This document shows positions 15,897 to 25,000 of a stretch of 54,335 nucleotides of DNA, one piece after another. Origin of the DNA: Akkermansia muciniphila (GTDB lineage: Bacteria; Verrucomicrobiota; Verrucomicrobiia; Verrucomicrobiales; Akkermansiaceae); NCBI GenBank assembly GCA_945883695.1, contig CAMCYK010000009.1, positions 1 to 54,335 of the forward strand. The letters are read 5' to 3'. The translations under genes and the position numbers were made by a program. Every line of letters begins with the position of its first letter. Position 1 is the stretch's first letter. Below the pieces are notes generated by a model. That model ran no database searches. It was not told the origin of the DNA and worked only from the letters and a program-made list of their open reading frames with translations.

Positions 15897-16979
15897 TTAT
15901 CCGAACACGCCCTTCCGGAGCTGGCGCAGGTTGAACAAGCGATCTTCAGCCCGGCCCGTGTTCTCAAGGCCCCGCAGCGGCCGCGCGCCGTTCTTGCGCT
16001 TCGGGCCGAAGCGTTCGCGGCAGGCTTGGAAGATCCCTTCGACGAAGTTCTTCCCGCCCAGCACCGCGCCGTCGCTGAAGTAGCGGACCTTGCAGCGCAG
16101 GTAGTCGGCTTGCGACAGCTTCCCACCCTGCGCCAGCACCTCCAGCGCCTTGTCCCGCGGGATCCGATCCCGGAACACCTCGGCCATCCCTTGCTTGGCC
16201 GCCAACTCCGCCTGCCGTTCCTCGCTTTCCGGGATCCCGAAGAGATGGCAACGCCAGCGGCGCAGGGCTTCCTTGGGCTCCGCGGCGGCGCCCTCCGGCT
16301 TCATCCCGCCGTGGGGATTGAGGGCGGCCAGCCAGGTCACCGCGGCGCGGGCTTCCATGCCGCCGGCCACCGCCTCGGCGTAGCCGCACCAGCGGTAATC
16401 CTTCGGATCGTCGCAGAGCTTCGCTCGGACCGGGTTGAGGTCGATGTAGGCGGCCATCGCCCGCAGCGCTTGGCCAACGCCTTCCACCAGCACCGAGCGG
16501 TAGCGGTCCTCCCACAAGGTTCCGCGGCGGGCGTGCCGGCCGTTGAACCACTGGGAAAAGCGCTGCTTGAGCACCTTCATGGAGGTGCTGACGTTCCACA
16601 TCCGCCCGAACCAGCTTTCGCGCAGGGCATCGGCGGCTTCGAGGTTCCCCTGGCTCCGGTGATGGGAAAGTTCCCACTCCAAGCCGTTGGCGAGCTTGTC
16701 GCCGAGGCAGTCGCGGACCTTGGCCACCAGCGCCGCGTCATCCGGCAGATCCGCGGCCGCCGGCCGCCGGGGGACTTCCACCAGGATGTGGAAGTGGTTC
16801 GACATCATGCAGTAGGAAAGCACGCGCAGGCCGTAGAGCCGTTCGTAGGTGCGCATGTATTCCACCAACTTGTCCTTCTCCGCGTCGCCCAGCACGAAGT
16901 CGCGGTTCACCACGCGTGAAACGCAGTGGTAATAGGCCACCGGGTGGGACGCGGGAGCTTTCAGACGGGGCCGGCGCAT
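15897..16979 (-). CDS. REP-associated tyrosine transposase (IS200-like, Y1/HUH family)
   Basis: A 360-residue single-strand DNA transposase-like protein. The N-terminal block (HPVAYYHCVSRVVNRDFVLG), the region LRVLSYCMMSNHFHILVEVP with the HUH pair His62/His64, and the segment MKVLKQRFSQWFNGRHARRG followed by GTLWEDRYRSVLVEG are typical of RAYT proteins. The C-terminal half (AAYIDLNPVRAKLCDDPKDY onward) is also family-typical. Related enzymes cut and join REP palindromes and are usually single-copy, domesticated genes. In the helix where many IS200-like enzymes carry the catalytic tyrosine I read Phe (QRFSQWF), so which residue serves as nucleophile is unclear. The ORF is intact. Its start codon is only 15 bases from a large repeat array, which suggests that the array is its substrate or by-product. 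Confidence 0.88.
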   Translation of the reverse strand: MRRPRLKAPASHPVAYYHCVSRVVNRDFVLGDAEKDKLVEYMRTYERLYGLRVLSYCMMSNHFHILVEVPRRPAAADLPDDAALVAKVRDCLGDKLANGLEWELSHHRSQGNLEAADALRESWFGRMWNVSTSMKVLKQRFSQWFNGRHARRGTLWEDRYRSVLVEGVGQALRAMAAYIDLNPVRAKLCDDPKDYRWCGYAEAVAGGMEARAAVTWLAALNPHGGMKPEGAAAEPKEALRRWRCHLFGIPESEERQAELAAKQGMAEVFRDRIPRDKALEVLAQGGKLSQADYLRCKVRYFSDGAVLGGKNFVEGIFQACRERFGPKRKNGARPLRGLENTGRAEDRLFNLRQLRKGVFG

Positions 16980-16993
16980 GTCAAGAGCATGAC

Positions 16994-17525
16994 GGGACGG
17001 TGCATAGAGGCAAGCATCTTCTCCGGAGGGACGGGCATTTTAAAAGACCTGGACGGTGCATAGAGGCAAGCATCTTCTTCGGAGGGACGGGCATTTTAAA
17101 AGACCTGGCTTCGGAGGGACGGGCATTTTCATCTTCTTCGGAGGGACGGGCATTTTAAAAGACCTGGCTTCGGAGGGACGGGCATTTTAAAAGACCTGGC
17201 TTCGGAGGGACGGGCATTTTAAAAGACCGGCTTCGGAGGGACCGCTTTGGAGGGACGGGCATTTTAAAAGACCGGGCATTTTAAAAGACCGCTTCGGAGG
17301 GACCGCTTTGGAGGGACGGGCATTTTAAAAGACCGTAAAAGACCGCGGGACCGTAAAAGACCGCGGAGGGACCGCTTCGGAGGGACGGGCATTTTAAAAG
17401 ACCGGGCATTTTAAAAGACCGGGACGGTGCATAGAGGCAAGCATCTTCTTCGGAGGGACGGGCATTTTAAAAGACCGGGCATTTTAAAAGACCGGGCACT
17501 TTAAAAGACCGGCACTTTAAAAGAC
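16994..17525. repeat. Nested tandem repeat array upstream of the transposase gene
   Basis: About 530 bases built almost wholly from one core, GGGCATTTTAAAAGACC, preceded by CTTCGGAGGGAC. I count roughly 14 copies of the TTTTAAAAGACC core (the last two as CACTTTAAAAGACC) plus shortened pieces such as CCGTAAAAGACCGC. Three copies are embedded in a longer unit that begins GGACGGTGCATAGAGGCAAG and runs through GCATCTTCT (starting near 16994, 17051 and 17421). Spacing is irregular: full copies about 32 bases apart alternate with 18-base truncated copies, and one copy is cut at 17130 and fused to the middle of the long unit. The pattern is that of repeated partial duplication, not a CRISPR. The core contains the palindrome TTTTAAAA. 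Confidence 0.9.
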
Positions 17526-17819
17526 CCCCGACGCGATATATTTCCCGTTTTCCGGCCAGTAGATGTTGAAACCAAGCCTCGGCCAATTGTGGTCGTATTT
17601 CCCGTTTCCCGGCCAGTAGATGTTGAAACCAAGCCTCGGCCAATTGTGGTCGAGTGACATGCCGGCGCCGTTGGTGCCAAAGATCGCGGTCGCAAGCTCC
17701 CCGGATCCGTTCACCACCTCGGGGCGGCCTTTGGTCGGATCAGCAACCCCGATCCCCACGTTTTGCGCGAAGAGAGGCCCAGGCAGAACAAGCAGGCTGT
17801 CGAGGAATTTGCACATCAT
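17517..17819 (-). pseudogene. Truncated tail-fibre-like secreted protein, cut off at the repeat array
   Basis: The open frame encodes 100 residues: a short hydrophobic leader ending FAQ, then NVGIGVADPTKGRPEVV and FGTNGAGMSLDHNWPRLGFN, which resemble the start of tail-fibre-like surface proteins (NVGIGT.P...LEV type). The frame then holds two near-identical 19-residue units (DHNWPRLGFNIYWPGNGKY and the same with one Gly-to-Glu change) and stops a few codons later at a TAA supplied by the repeat array. Proteins of this type normally continue for hundreds of residues, so this is the 5' end of a gene broken at the array. It might still be expressed as a short secreted peptide. The family resemblance is by eye. 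Confidence 0.6.
17539..17652. repeat. 57-bp tandem duplication at the array edge
   Basis: Positions 17539-17595 and 17596-17652 are direct copies that differ at a single base (CGTTTTCC against CGTTTCCC). The unit is in frame (19 codons) inside the truncated tail-fibre-like gene and lies directly beside the nested repeat array. Confidence 0.92.
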
Positions 17820-18185
17820 CGCGGGGGATTTTCAGATGCCGGGACGATCCGGGCACGGCCGCCGGTGCCGGCCGGAGGGCTGGAGAACAGCGGGCCGGAG
17901 CAAGGTCCGGCCCGCGATGACCGCGTTCGCCTGTTCAAAATTTTCAAGATCTCGCTAACCAGGCTTTTCCCAACGAAAAGCCAAGAACTCTTTTGCTCAC
18001 GGAGATGGCCTTTCCGGGGCGTGTGGCTTGAATTTTGCGGTGCTCGCCATGGCTTGCAAGTTGGCCGGGCCGCACGAGGGAGCAGTCGAATGCCCGCGCC
18101 GGATCGCCATCAATGCTCCAGACGCGGATCGTGGCTGCCGCGATTCGGGCGTGACGCGCCGCCGCGGCTGTGGCGGCCTGCGGGG
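17820..18185. other. Intergenic region with one strong hairpin
   Basis: These 366 bases lie between the divergently read truncated gene and gntP. Apart from the hairpin at 17890-17915 I see no gene; the open plus-strand frame here is an upstream extension of gntP with no transporter-like residues. The gntP promoter should lie in the somewhat more AT-rich part around 17935-18000, but no clear -35/-10 pair is visible. Confidence 0.4.
17890..17915. repeat. Perfect 10-bp hairpin
   Basis: GCGGGCCGGA (17890-17899) and TCCGGCCCGC (17906-17915) with a six-base loop. No T-run follows on either strand, so it is more likely a REP-type palindrome than a terminator. Confidence 0.7.
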
Positions 18186-19535
18186 ATGCTGGCCGACCAT
18201 CCCCTGCTCGCGGTCGCCACCGCGGTGGCCCTCCTGCTCGTCATGATCCTGCGGCTGCGCTGGCAGGCTTTCATCGCCTTGTTATTGTCCAGCCTGATCT
18301 TCGCCGCGCTGGTCGGCATGCCGGTCGATACCATCCCCACGACGGTGGTCAACGGGATGGGCAAGTCGCTCGGCCTGGTCGCCACCCTGGTTGGTCTCGG
18401 CGCGATCTTTGGCGCGATGCTGGAGCGCTCCGGCGGGGCGCTCGCCCTCGCCCGGTGGATGATCGGCATCACCGGCATCAAAGGCGCGCCCTGGGCCCTG
18501 ACGGCGGCCGGCTTCCTCATCTCGATTCCCGTTTTCCTCGATGTCGCGCTGGTCATCCTCTGCCCGCTGCTGATGGCGCTCGGCCGCAGCCAGGGGAAGC
18601 CGGCCTACTGGTTCGGCCTGCCGCTGCTGGCCGGGCTGGCGGTCTCCCATGCCTTCATCCCGCCGACCCCGGGCCCGGTGGCGGTCGCCGAGCTGTTCGG
18701 GGTGTCGCTCGGCCCGGTCATCCTGATGGGCGCCGCCTGCGGCCTGCCCGGCGCCATCCTCGCCGGACCGATCTTCTCGCGCTGGATCGTGCCGAAGCTG
18801 AAGTTGCCGGTCCCGGAAGCCAGCGGCGACGACGAGGACCCGGTCTACGACAAAAGCATGGCCTGGATCACCCTGCTGCTGATCCTCGCCCCGATCGCCC
18901 TGATCCTCGCCGGATCCCTCGCCGACTTGCAATGGGGCAAGCTCAACCGCGGCGGGTTTCACGCCGCGCTCGCCTTCCTCGGCCACCCGGTGATCGCCCT
19001 GCTGCTGACCACGCTGGCCGCGATGGCCGTGCTCGCCTTCCGCACGGGTGCCGGGAAGGCTGAACTCCAGGAGCTGGCCACCGCCGCCCTCGGGCCCGCC
19101 GGCATCATCATCCTCGTGACCGGCGCCGGCGGGGTGTTCAAGGAAGTCCTCGTCGAAAGCGGCGCGGGCAAGGCGATGGCCACCGACCTGCTGCACCGCT
19201 TTTCCCTCGGCCCGGTGTTCCTCGCCTGGTTTCTGGCCATGGTGATCCGCGTCAGCCAGGGCTCGGCCACCGTGGCCATGGTCGCCGCGGCGGGACTGAT
19301 GTCGCCGATTCTCGAGAATGCCGGCTTCAACCCGATGCAACTCGGCCTGCTGGTTGCCGCCATCGCCGCCGGGGCTTCGACCGCCTCGCACGTGAACGAC
19401 AGCGGCTTTTGGATGGTCAGCCGCTACCTCCAGCTCACCGAACGCCAGACCCTCCAGTCGTGGACCGTGGTCGAAACCATCATCTCGCTGGTCGGCCTCG
19501 CGATGGCCCTGCTGCTCTGGCCGGTGATGGCTTGA
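18186..19535 (+). CDS. gntP: Gluconate:H+ symporter family permease (GntP)
   Basis: A 449-residue inner-membrane transporter with about 12 hydrophobic segments. Family signatures include LVATLVGLGAIFGAMLERSGG near residue 75, ISIPVFLDVALVILCPL and SHAFIPPTPGPVAVAELFGV, and the C-terminal RVSQGSATVAMVAAAGLMSP and ASHVNDSGFWMVSRYL. GntP proteins import gluconate and similar sugar acids (also D-serine or fructuronate in relatives) with protons; the substrate here is unknown. The ATG at 18186 was chosen because the first helix starts directly after it and the length matches the family. No kinase or sugar-acid catabolic gene sits beside it, so there is no contextual clue to the substrate. Confidence 0.9.
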   Translation: MLADHPLLAVATAVALLLVMILRLRWQAFIALLLSSLIFAALVGMPVDTIPTTVVNGMGKSLGLVATLVGLGAIFGAMLERSGGALALARWMIGITGIKGAPWALTAAGFLISIPVFLDVALVILCPLLMALGRSQGKPAYWFGLPLLAGLAVSHAFIPPTPGPVAVAELFGVSLGPVILMGAACGLPGAILAGPIFSRWIVPKLKLPVPEASGDDEDPVYDKSMAWITLLLILAPIALILAGSLADLQWGKLNRGGFHAALAFLGHPVIALLLTTLAAMAVLAFRTGAGKAELQELATAALGPAGIIILVTGAGGVFKEVLVESGAGKAMATDLLHRFSLGPVFLAWFLAMVIRVSQGSATVAMVAAAGLMSPILENAGFNPMQLGLLVAAIAAGASTASHVNDSGFWMVSRYLQLTERQTLQSWTVVETIISLVGLAMALLLWPVMA

Positions 19536-19555
19536 AGGCCAACACAATGACCCTG

Positions 19556-19589
19556 TCAAAAAGGCCCGCGGGACGAATGCCGCGGGCCT
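19556..19589 (-). terminator. Rho-independent terminator after the redoxin gene
   Basis: Stem of 10 bp (AGGCCCGCGG at 19562-19571 with CCGCGGGCCT at 19580-19589), loop of eight bases, followed on the minus strand by TTTTTG. It ends the minus-strand gene that stops at 19607 and sits between convergent genes, so it may also serve gntP. Confidence 0.85.
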
Positions 19590-19606
19590 GGTAGGTGGGG
19601 CTCACC

Positions 19607-20200
19607 TCACTTCGCGTACTTCACCCCGCAGCCGTAGGGCTTGGTCTTGGCGAGTTCGACGGTCTTGCCTGCCAGCACGGCGTCCAAGGCGGCGACGACA
19701 TGCTTGTCGGCCTTCTCGACATCCGCCGCGTCGGTCGAGTTGATCGAGTCGATCGCGCCGTTGTAGGCGACCTTGCCATCCTTGCCGATGACGACCATCT
19801 GCGGCGTGGTCAGCGCGCCGTAGGCCTTGCCGACCTTGCCGTCTGGATCGAGCACGACCTGGCTGGCCTTGCTGCCTTCCTTGGTCGAGCGCGCGGCCAG
19901 GTCGGAGGCATTGACCCCGGCGTTGGAGTTGACGGAAATCCACACCACGTCCTTGGCGGTGTAGGTTTCCTGGAGCTTCGGCAGGTTGCCGCTGCCGTAG
20001 TGCTTCTTCACGTAGGGGCAATCGTGGTTGAGCCACTCGAGGACCACCACCTTGCCCTTGTGGTCGTCCAGCGAGACTTCCTCGCCCTTCACGTTCTTCA
20101 CGGTGAAGGCGGGGGCGGCTTCGCCGGGCTCGATCGCGTGGGCGGTGGCGCTGCAGATGATGGCACCGAGGATGGCACCGAGGAATGTGGTGTGCTTCAT
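19607..20200 (-). CDS. Exported redoxin/thioredoxin-fold protein (AhpC/TSA type)
   Basis: A 197-residue protein with a signal peptide (first 22 residues, ending ATAHA) and a redoxin domain: PGEAAPAFTVKNVKGEEVSL, then KVVVLEWLNHDCPYVKKHY with the active cysteine C61, and TPQMVVIGKDGKVAYNG with the cis-proline. Instead of CxxC the active site has DCPYV, so it works with one N-terminal cysteine, as in peroxiredoxin-like proteins; another cysteine near the C-terminus (PYGCGVKY, about residue 192) might be its partner. The family reduces peroxides or handles thiols in the periplasm. It lies just downstream of a DsbD-N-like gene on the same strand (69 bases), which fits a periplasmic redox pair. 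Confidence 0.88.
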   Translation of the reverse strand: MKHTTFLGAILGAIICSATAHAIEPGEAAPAFTVKNVKGEEVSLDDHKGKVVVLEWLNHDCPYVKKHYGSGNLPKLQETYTAKDVVWISVNSNAGVNASDLAARSTKEGSKASQVVLDPDGKVGKAYGALTTPQMVVIGKDGKVAYNGAIDSINSTDAADVEKADKHVVAALDAVLAGKTVELAKTKPYGCGVKYAK

Positions 20201-20269
20201 GGTTTTCGATGGGTAGGGGTTGAAATTTGAACCTGTCGAGGAGCGGCGGGCTGTCCAATGGAAATCCGC

Positions 20270-21067
20270 TCACTCTTTCGCACGCCACGACACGACGAGG
20301 GGCCGCTCGAGCTTCCCGCCGGACAGGACGATGTCCAATTGAGTCGCGGGGCCCTCGGCATATTCACTTTTTTTGACGGATGCCAGCCATGCATCGCGGG
20401 TCTTGCCGATCTTGATCGGATCTGCGGGATCGACAACGTCGGGGGTCGCGGGAAAGGCGGACACGTTGGACAGATCGATGTCATCGGCATCTATAAAAAG
20501 CAGGGTCATCTGGTCTCCGTTTTCGCGAACCATGAAACCCAACTCCTTCTTGGCCGGAATCTTTTGTTCCGCGGCTTTGACCCGTTCCGAATCTTTTCCC
20601 GGCTTCCCATCCCCCGCCGGCAGCGTCACCGAAAGCTCCGCATCCCCCGGCACGCAGGCGCTGTCGTCGCAGGTCAGCCAGGCCAGCTTCACCTTGCACT
20701 CCGCCTCGCCCGTCGCGCCGGCGGGCGGGGTGAGATCGACCAGGAACACCGCCTCGCCCTCGTAGCCGAAGCCGGGCAGATCGCCGGTCATGAAGCGCTT
20801 CGGGACCGGCTGCTGGAGCTCGCCGGCCGTCCAGCCTTCGGGCAGGGTCCAGGTCGCCTTGAGCGGCATGCCGCCGACGCCGGGATTGATCCAGTAGCTG
20901 TGCCAGCCGCGATCGATTTTCAGGCGGACCGCCACCGGAAAGGCCTTGCCGGCCTGATACGAAGACACACCGGCGATCAGGTCGGCTTCGGCGTGACCGG
21001 ATTTCACGCCGGCGGACAGCGGGGCGACCAGCGGCAAGCCGGCGGCGAACAGAATGGAAAACTTCAT
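20270..21067 (-). CDS. DsbD N-terminal-domain-like periplasmic protein
   Basis: A 265-residue protein with a short signal peptide and a domain matching the N-terminal (alpha) domain of DsbD: GWHSYWINPGVGGMPLKATW, PKRFMTGDLPGFGYEGEAVF, and the disulfide pair LTCDDSACVPGDAEL (C133 and C138), spaced as in DsbD. There are no transmembrane helices and no C-terminal thioredoxin domain, so this is the free-standing alpha domain instead of the full thiol:disulfide interchange protein. In DsbD it passes electrons to periplasmic partners; here the redoxin at 19607-20200 is a likely partner (inference). The ATG at 21067 is preferred to one nine bases upstream; both are possible. Confidence 0.85.
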   Translation of the reverse strand: MKFSILFAAGLPLVAPLSAGVKSGHAEADLIAGVSSYQAGKAFPVAVRLKIDRGWHSYWINPGVGGMPLKATWTLPEGWTAGELQQPVPKRFMTGDLPGFGYEGEAVFLVDLTPPAGATGEAECKVKLAWLTCDDSACVPGDAELSVTLPAGDGKPGKDSERVKAAEQKIPAKKELGFMVRENGDQMTLLFIDADDIDLSNVSAFPATPDVVDPADPIKIGKTRDAWLASVKKSEYAEGPATQLDIVLSGGKLERPLVVSWRAKE

Positions 21068-21117
21068 CCCCGCCATCTAAGCGGGAATCCCCGCCGCCGC
21101 CACCGGATTTCCGCGGG

Positions 21118-21882
21118 CTAGCGCGGCAGCGGCTTCCCTCCCCCGCCCCGCTTCTCGCGGCGGTAGGCGGTCGGTGCCTGGCCCATGTGCTTGCGGAACT
21201 GGCGGGAGAAATCGCTGTGATCGTAAAAGCCGGACTCGAGGGCGACCTCGGTGATCGGCAGGTTGGTGCCGGCCAGCAGCTCGCAGGCTTTGATTACCCG
21301 CATCCGCATCAGGTAGCTGCGCGGCGTGGTCTGGAAGGTCTTGCGGAATTTCCGCTCGAACTGCCGCACCGACAGGCCCGCGATTTCCGCCAGCTCGGAC
21401 ACCTCCAGCCGCTCGCGGAAGTTCGCCTTGAGATGCTCCGCCACCTCGGCGAGCTCGAGGTACGGTTGGATCGCCGCGCGCTGTTCCTCGTAGCTGCGGA
21501 CCGTGCCGCAGAGGCCGCAGACGCCGCCGTTCTTGTCGAACAAGGGCAGCTTGTCGGTGATGAACCACTCCGGCCGCCCCTGGGAATTGGGGAACAACTC
21601 GATCAGCCCGAGCATCGGCTGGCGGGTCGTGATCAATTTCTCGTCGTCGCGGTGATATTTCTCCGCCAGCCGCGGCGGGAAAATCTGGTGGTCGGTGAGC
21701 CCGACGATCTGTTCTTCCTTCGTGAATCCGCAGCGCTTCACGAACGCCGGATTTCCCGCCATCAGCCGGCCTTGACGGTCCTTGGCAAAGAACAGGGTCC
21801 CCGGAAGATGGTCGAACAGGTGGCGGAATTGCCCGGCCGGGATCTCCTCCATCCAGTTGCGGCGCTCGCTTGCTGCATCCAT
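21118..21882 (-). CDS. AraC-family transcriptional regulator with PAS sensor domain
   Basis: A 254-residue regulator. The N-terminal part (about 10-130) is a PAS domain (FRHLFDHLPGTLFFAKDRQG, then NPAFVKRCGFTKEEQIVGLT, typical PAS wording), and the C-terminal 100 residues form the AraC double helix-turn-helix (VSELAEIAGLSVRQFERKFR, then LPITEVALESGFYDHSDFSR and QFRKHMGQAPTAYR). It probably binds a small ligand in the PAS pocket. The longer frame would start at 21933, but the ATG at 21882 is preferred because it leaves the TACAAG direct repeats (21894-21920) outside the coding region. It is divergent from the ThuA/dehydrogenase fusion at 22008, its likely target. Confidence 0.88.
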   Translation of the reverse strand: MDAASERRNWMEEIPAGQFRHLFDHLPGTLFFAKDRQGRLMAGNPAFVKRCGFTKEEQIVGLTDHQIFPPRLAEKYHRDDEKLITTRQPMLGLIELFPNSQGRPEWFITDKLPLFDKNGGVCGLCGTVRSYEEQRAAIQPYLELAEVAEHLKANFRERLEVSELAEIAGLSVRQFERKFRKTFQTTPRSYLMRMRVIKACELLAGTNLPITEVALESGFYDHSDFSRQFRKHMGQAPTAYRREKRGGGGKPLPR

Positions 21883-21893
21883 TGGTAGAAACA

Positions 21894-21927
21894 TACAAGT
21901 CTCTCCCGCAATCCTACAAGCTCTCTC
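21894..21927. promoter_or_regulatory. Putative AraC-type operator: TACAAG direct repeats 21 bp apart
   Basis: TACAAGTCTCTC (21894-21905) and TACAAGCTCTCTC (21915-21927) are direct repeats whose start points are exactly 21 bases apart, two helical turns. AraC-family regulators bind such paired direct half-sites. The repeats lie between the regulator's start (21882) and the divergent gene (22008), where they could control both. Confidence 0.5.
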
Positions 21928-22007
21928 GTCCATTCTGAGTCAGCTTGAAAACCCGCCCGCTTGAGGCACGTTGCCACCGCGACCCGATCCACCCGTAATC
22001 CAAGTTC

Positions 22008-25000
22008 ATGCAAGCGCTCCGACTCTCCATCCTCCTGCCGCTCGCCGCCCTCGGCGCGCTGCTGGCCAAACCGCTGGTCACTCCCCAGCCCGAAGCCAGG
22101 CGCCTCGAGGTCCTGTTCTTCGGCGCCCCGACCGCCAACGGGCCCCACCACGACCCGGTGACCCGCTACCGGATGATCAAGAAGCACCTCGGCACCGAAG
22201 GGATCGACTTCACCTACACCCAGGACCCGGCCGAGGCGTTGAACGCGGCCACCCTCGCGAAATACGACGCCTTGCTGATGTATGGCAATTGGGAGCAGGG
22301 CGGACCGATGCCGGCCGATCAGCTCAAGGCCCTGACCGGCTACGTCGAAGGCGGCGGCGCGTTCCTGCCGATCCACTGCGCGTCGGCCTGCTACGGCGGC
22401 TCGCCGGAGTTCATCAAGCTGGTCGGCGGCCGCTTCAAGTCGCACGGCGGCGAGGAGTTCAAGGTCACCAACGTCAACCAGAACCACCCGATCATGCGCA
22501 CCTACGGCGGCTTCCGGGCGTGGGATGAAAGCTACGTGCACGACAACCACGGCGACGACCGGGTGATCCTCGAGAAGCGCGAGCAGGAGCCCTGGACCTG
22601 GGTCCGCGAGCAGGGCAAGGGCCGCGTGTTCTACACCGCCGCCGGCCACGACCACCGTGTCTGGGACCTCCCGGAATTCCAGGATTTCATCAAGCGCGGC
22701 ATTTTCTGGAGCGTCGGACCCGAGAAATACCAGCAGCTGCAAGCCCTCAAGCTGCCGAAGCTGGAACAGGAAAAGGTCGAGCTTCCCGGCTACCTGAAGC
22801 GCCAGTTGATCACGGAAGCGCAGAAACCGCTCTCGCCGGAGGACTCGATGAAGCTGGCCCAGGTCCCCGCGGGCTTCGAGCTGTCGCTGTTCGCCGCCGA
22901 GCCGGACATCGTGAACCCGATCTTCGTCAACTGGGACCACCGGGGCCGCGCCTTCATCATCCAGACCACCGACTACCCGAACAACCTCCACGCCGGCAAC
23001 CTCGGCAACGACAAGATCATCATCGCCGAAGACACCAACGGAGATGGCCGCGCGGACAAGTTCACCACCTTCGCCGACAAGCTCTCGATCCCGACCTCGC
23101 TGGTCTTCGCCAACGGCGGGGTGATCGCCACCAACGGCACCGAAATGCTCTTCCTGAAGGACAGCGACGGCGACGACAAGGCCGACATCCGCAAGGTCCT
23201 GTTCAGCGGGTTCAACATGGGCGACACCCATGCCGGCGTGTCGAACCTGCGCTACGGCCACGACGGCTGGATCTACGCCACCGTCGGCTACTCCGGCTTC
23301 CGCGGCATGGTTGGCGGCAAGGAGCACCAGTTCTCGACCGGGGTGTTCCGCTTCAAGCCCGACGGCTCGGCGCTGGAGTTCCTGCAAAACAGCACCAACA
23401 ACACCTGGGGCCTCGGCACCACCTCGGACTTCGACGTGATGGGCTCCACCGCCAACGGCAACCCGTCGTTCTACCTGACCCACTCCCAGGCCGCTTACGC
23501 CGCCGCCGGGATGGAGGCGCCGCGCACGCCGCGGGCCGATGACAATCCGCTCTTCAACCCCAGCTCGGCCGATATCCGGCAGGTCGACCAGTTCGACCGC
23601 TACACCGCGGCCGCCGGCCACGCGTTCTACACCGCCGAACGCTTCCCCGCCCCGTGGCGCGAGAAGACGGCCTTCGTCACGGAAGGCACCGGCAAGCTGG
23701 TCGGGATTTTCGACGTCAGCCGCGACGGCGCCGGCTACAAGTCGGTGCAGCGCTTCAACAACCTCTACAACAGCGCCGACGCCTGGTCCGGCCCGGTCTG
23801 CGCCGAAACCGGCCCGGACGGCGCGGTCTGGATCTGCGATTGGTACAACCTGATCATCCAGCACAACCCGACCCCGAACAAGGCGGGCTCCGGACTCGAC
23901 GCCCGCAACGGCAAGGGCAACGCCTACGAAACCCCGCTCCGCGACAAGCAGCACGGCCGCGTTTACCGGGTCTATCCGAAGGGCACGCCGGATGACAGCA
24001 ACCCGGGCCTCGACCCCGCCAAGCCGGACACCCTGATCGCGGCGCTCGACCACCCGAACCTGTTCTGGCGCCTGCATGCCCAGCGCTTGATCGTGGAAAG
24101 CGGCGACAAGTCGCTCGCGCCCCGGCTGGCGGCCCTGGTTCCCGCCGGCGGACGCGCGGCCGCCCACGCGGTCCACGCCTTGGCCGGGCTCGTCGCCCTC
24201 GATTCCGCCACGGTCAGCGCCGCCCTCGCCTCCGAGGTCCGCGCCGTCCAGCGCGCCGGGATCGCCGTGGCCACTCCTTACCAGTTGAAGGACAGCTTCC
24301 TCGCCGACGGCAAGATTCAGGTCGCGGACGACCGCGAACTGGCGGAAATCCTGGTCGGCCTGGCGAATCTGCCCGAAGACGCCGATCTCGGCAAAGCGCT
24401 GTTCACCCTGCTTGCCACCGAGGAATCCCGCGTCACCGGCGACACCACGCTCCAGCACGCGTGGCAGATCGCCGCCAACCGCCACGCCGCCAGCGTGACC
24501 GCCGCCGCCAAGGCCGCGGGCTTCGTCGGCGATACGACCGCCCCCGCGATGCCGAACCTGCTGCCGAATCCGGCCTTCAGCGAGGTCGCGAACGGCCAGC
24601 CGGCCGGGTGGACCGATCTCCGCACCTACGGCGGGGCCGGCCCGCGCGAGGTCAAGGTCACCAGCTCGCCGCAAGGCCGGGACGGCTCCGCCTGCCTCTC
24701 CATTTCCTCCGCCCGGCCGACCGACAGCGGCATCGCCGTGACCGTACCGGTCAAGCCACGGACCCGCTACCGCCTGGCGGCGTGGCTCAAGGCGCTCGAT
24801 CACAAACCGAGCGGCAACGGCCCCGGAGCCATGCTCAATATCCACATGGGCGAGCGCACCAACAGCGTCAAAGGCAGCACCGACTGGACCGAGGTTTCGA
24901 CCGAATTCGATTCGGGCGACCGCTCCGAACTGCTGATCCACTGCCTCTTCGGCGGCTATGGCGGGGCCACCGGGACGGTGCTGTTCGACGACATCTCGCT

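Noticed and set aside
16994-17525. CRISPR array
   Set aside because: Repeats are not separated by unique spacers; copies overlap, are truncated and nested, and there are no cas genes.
17763-18185. N-terminal extension of the GntP permease
   Set aside because: The extra 141 codons are Arg/Pro-rich and unlike any transporter; the ATG at 18186 matches the family start.
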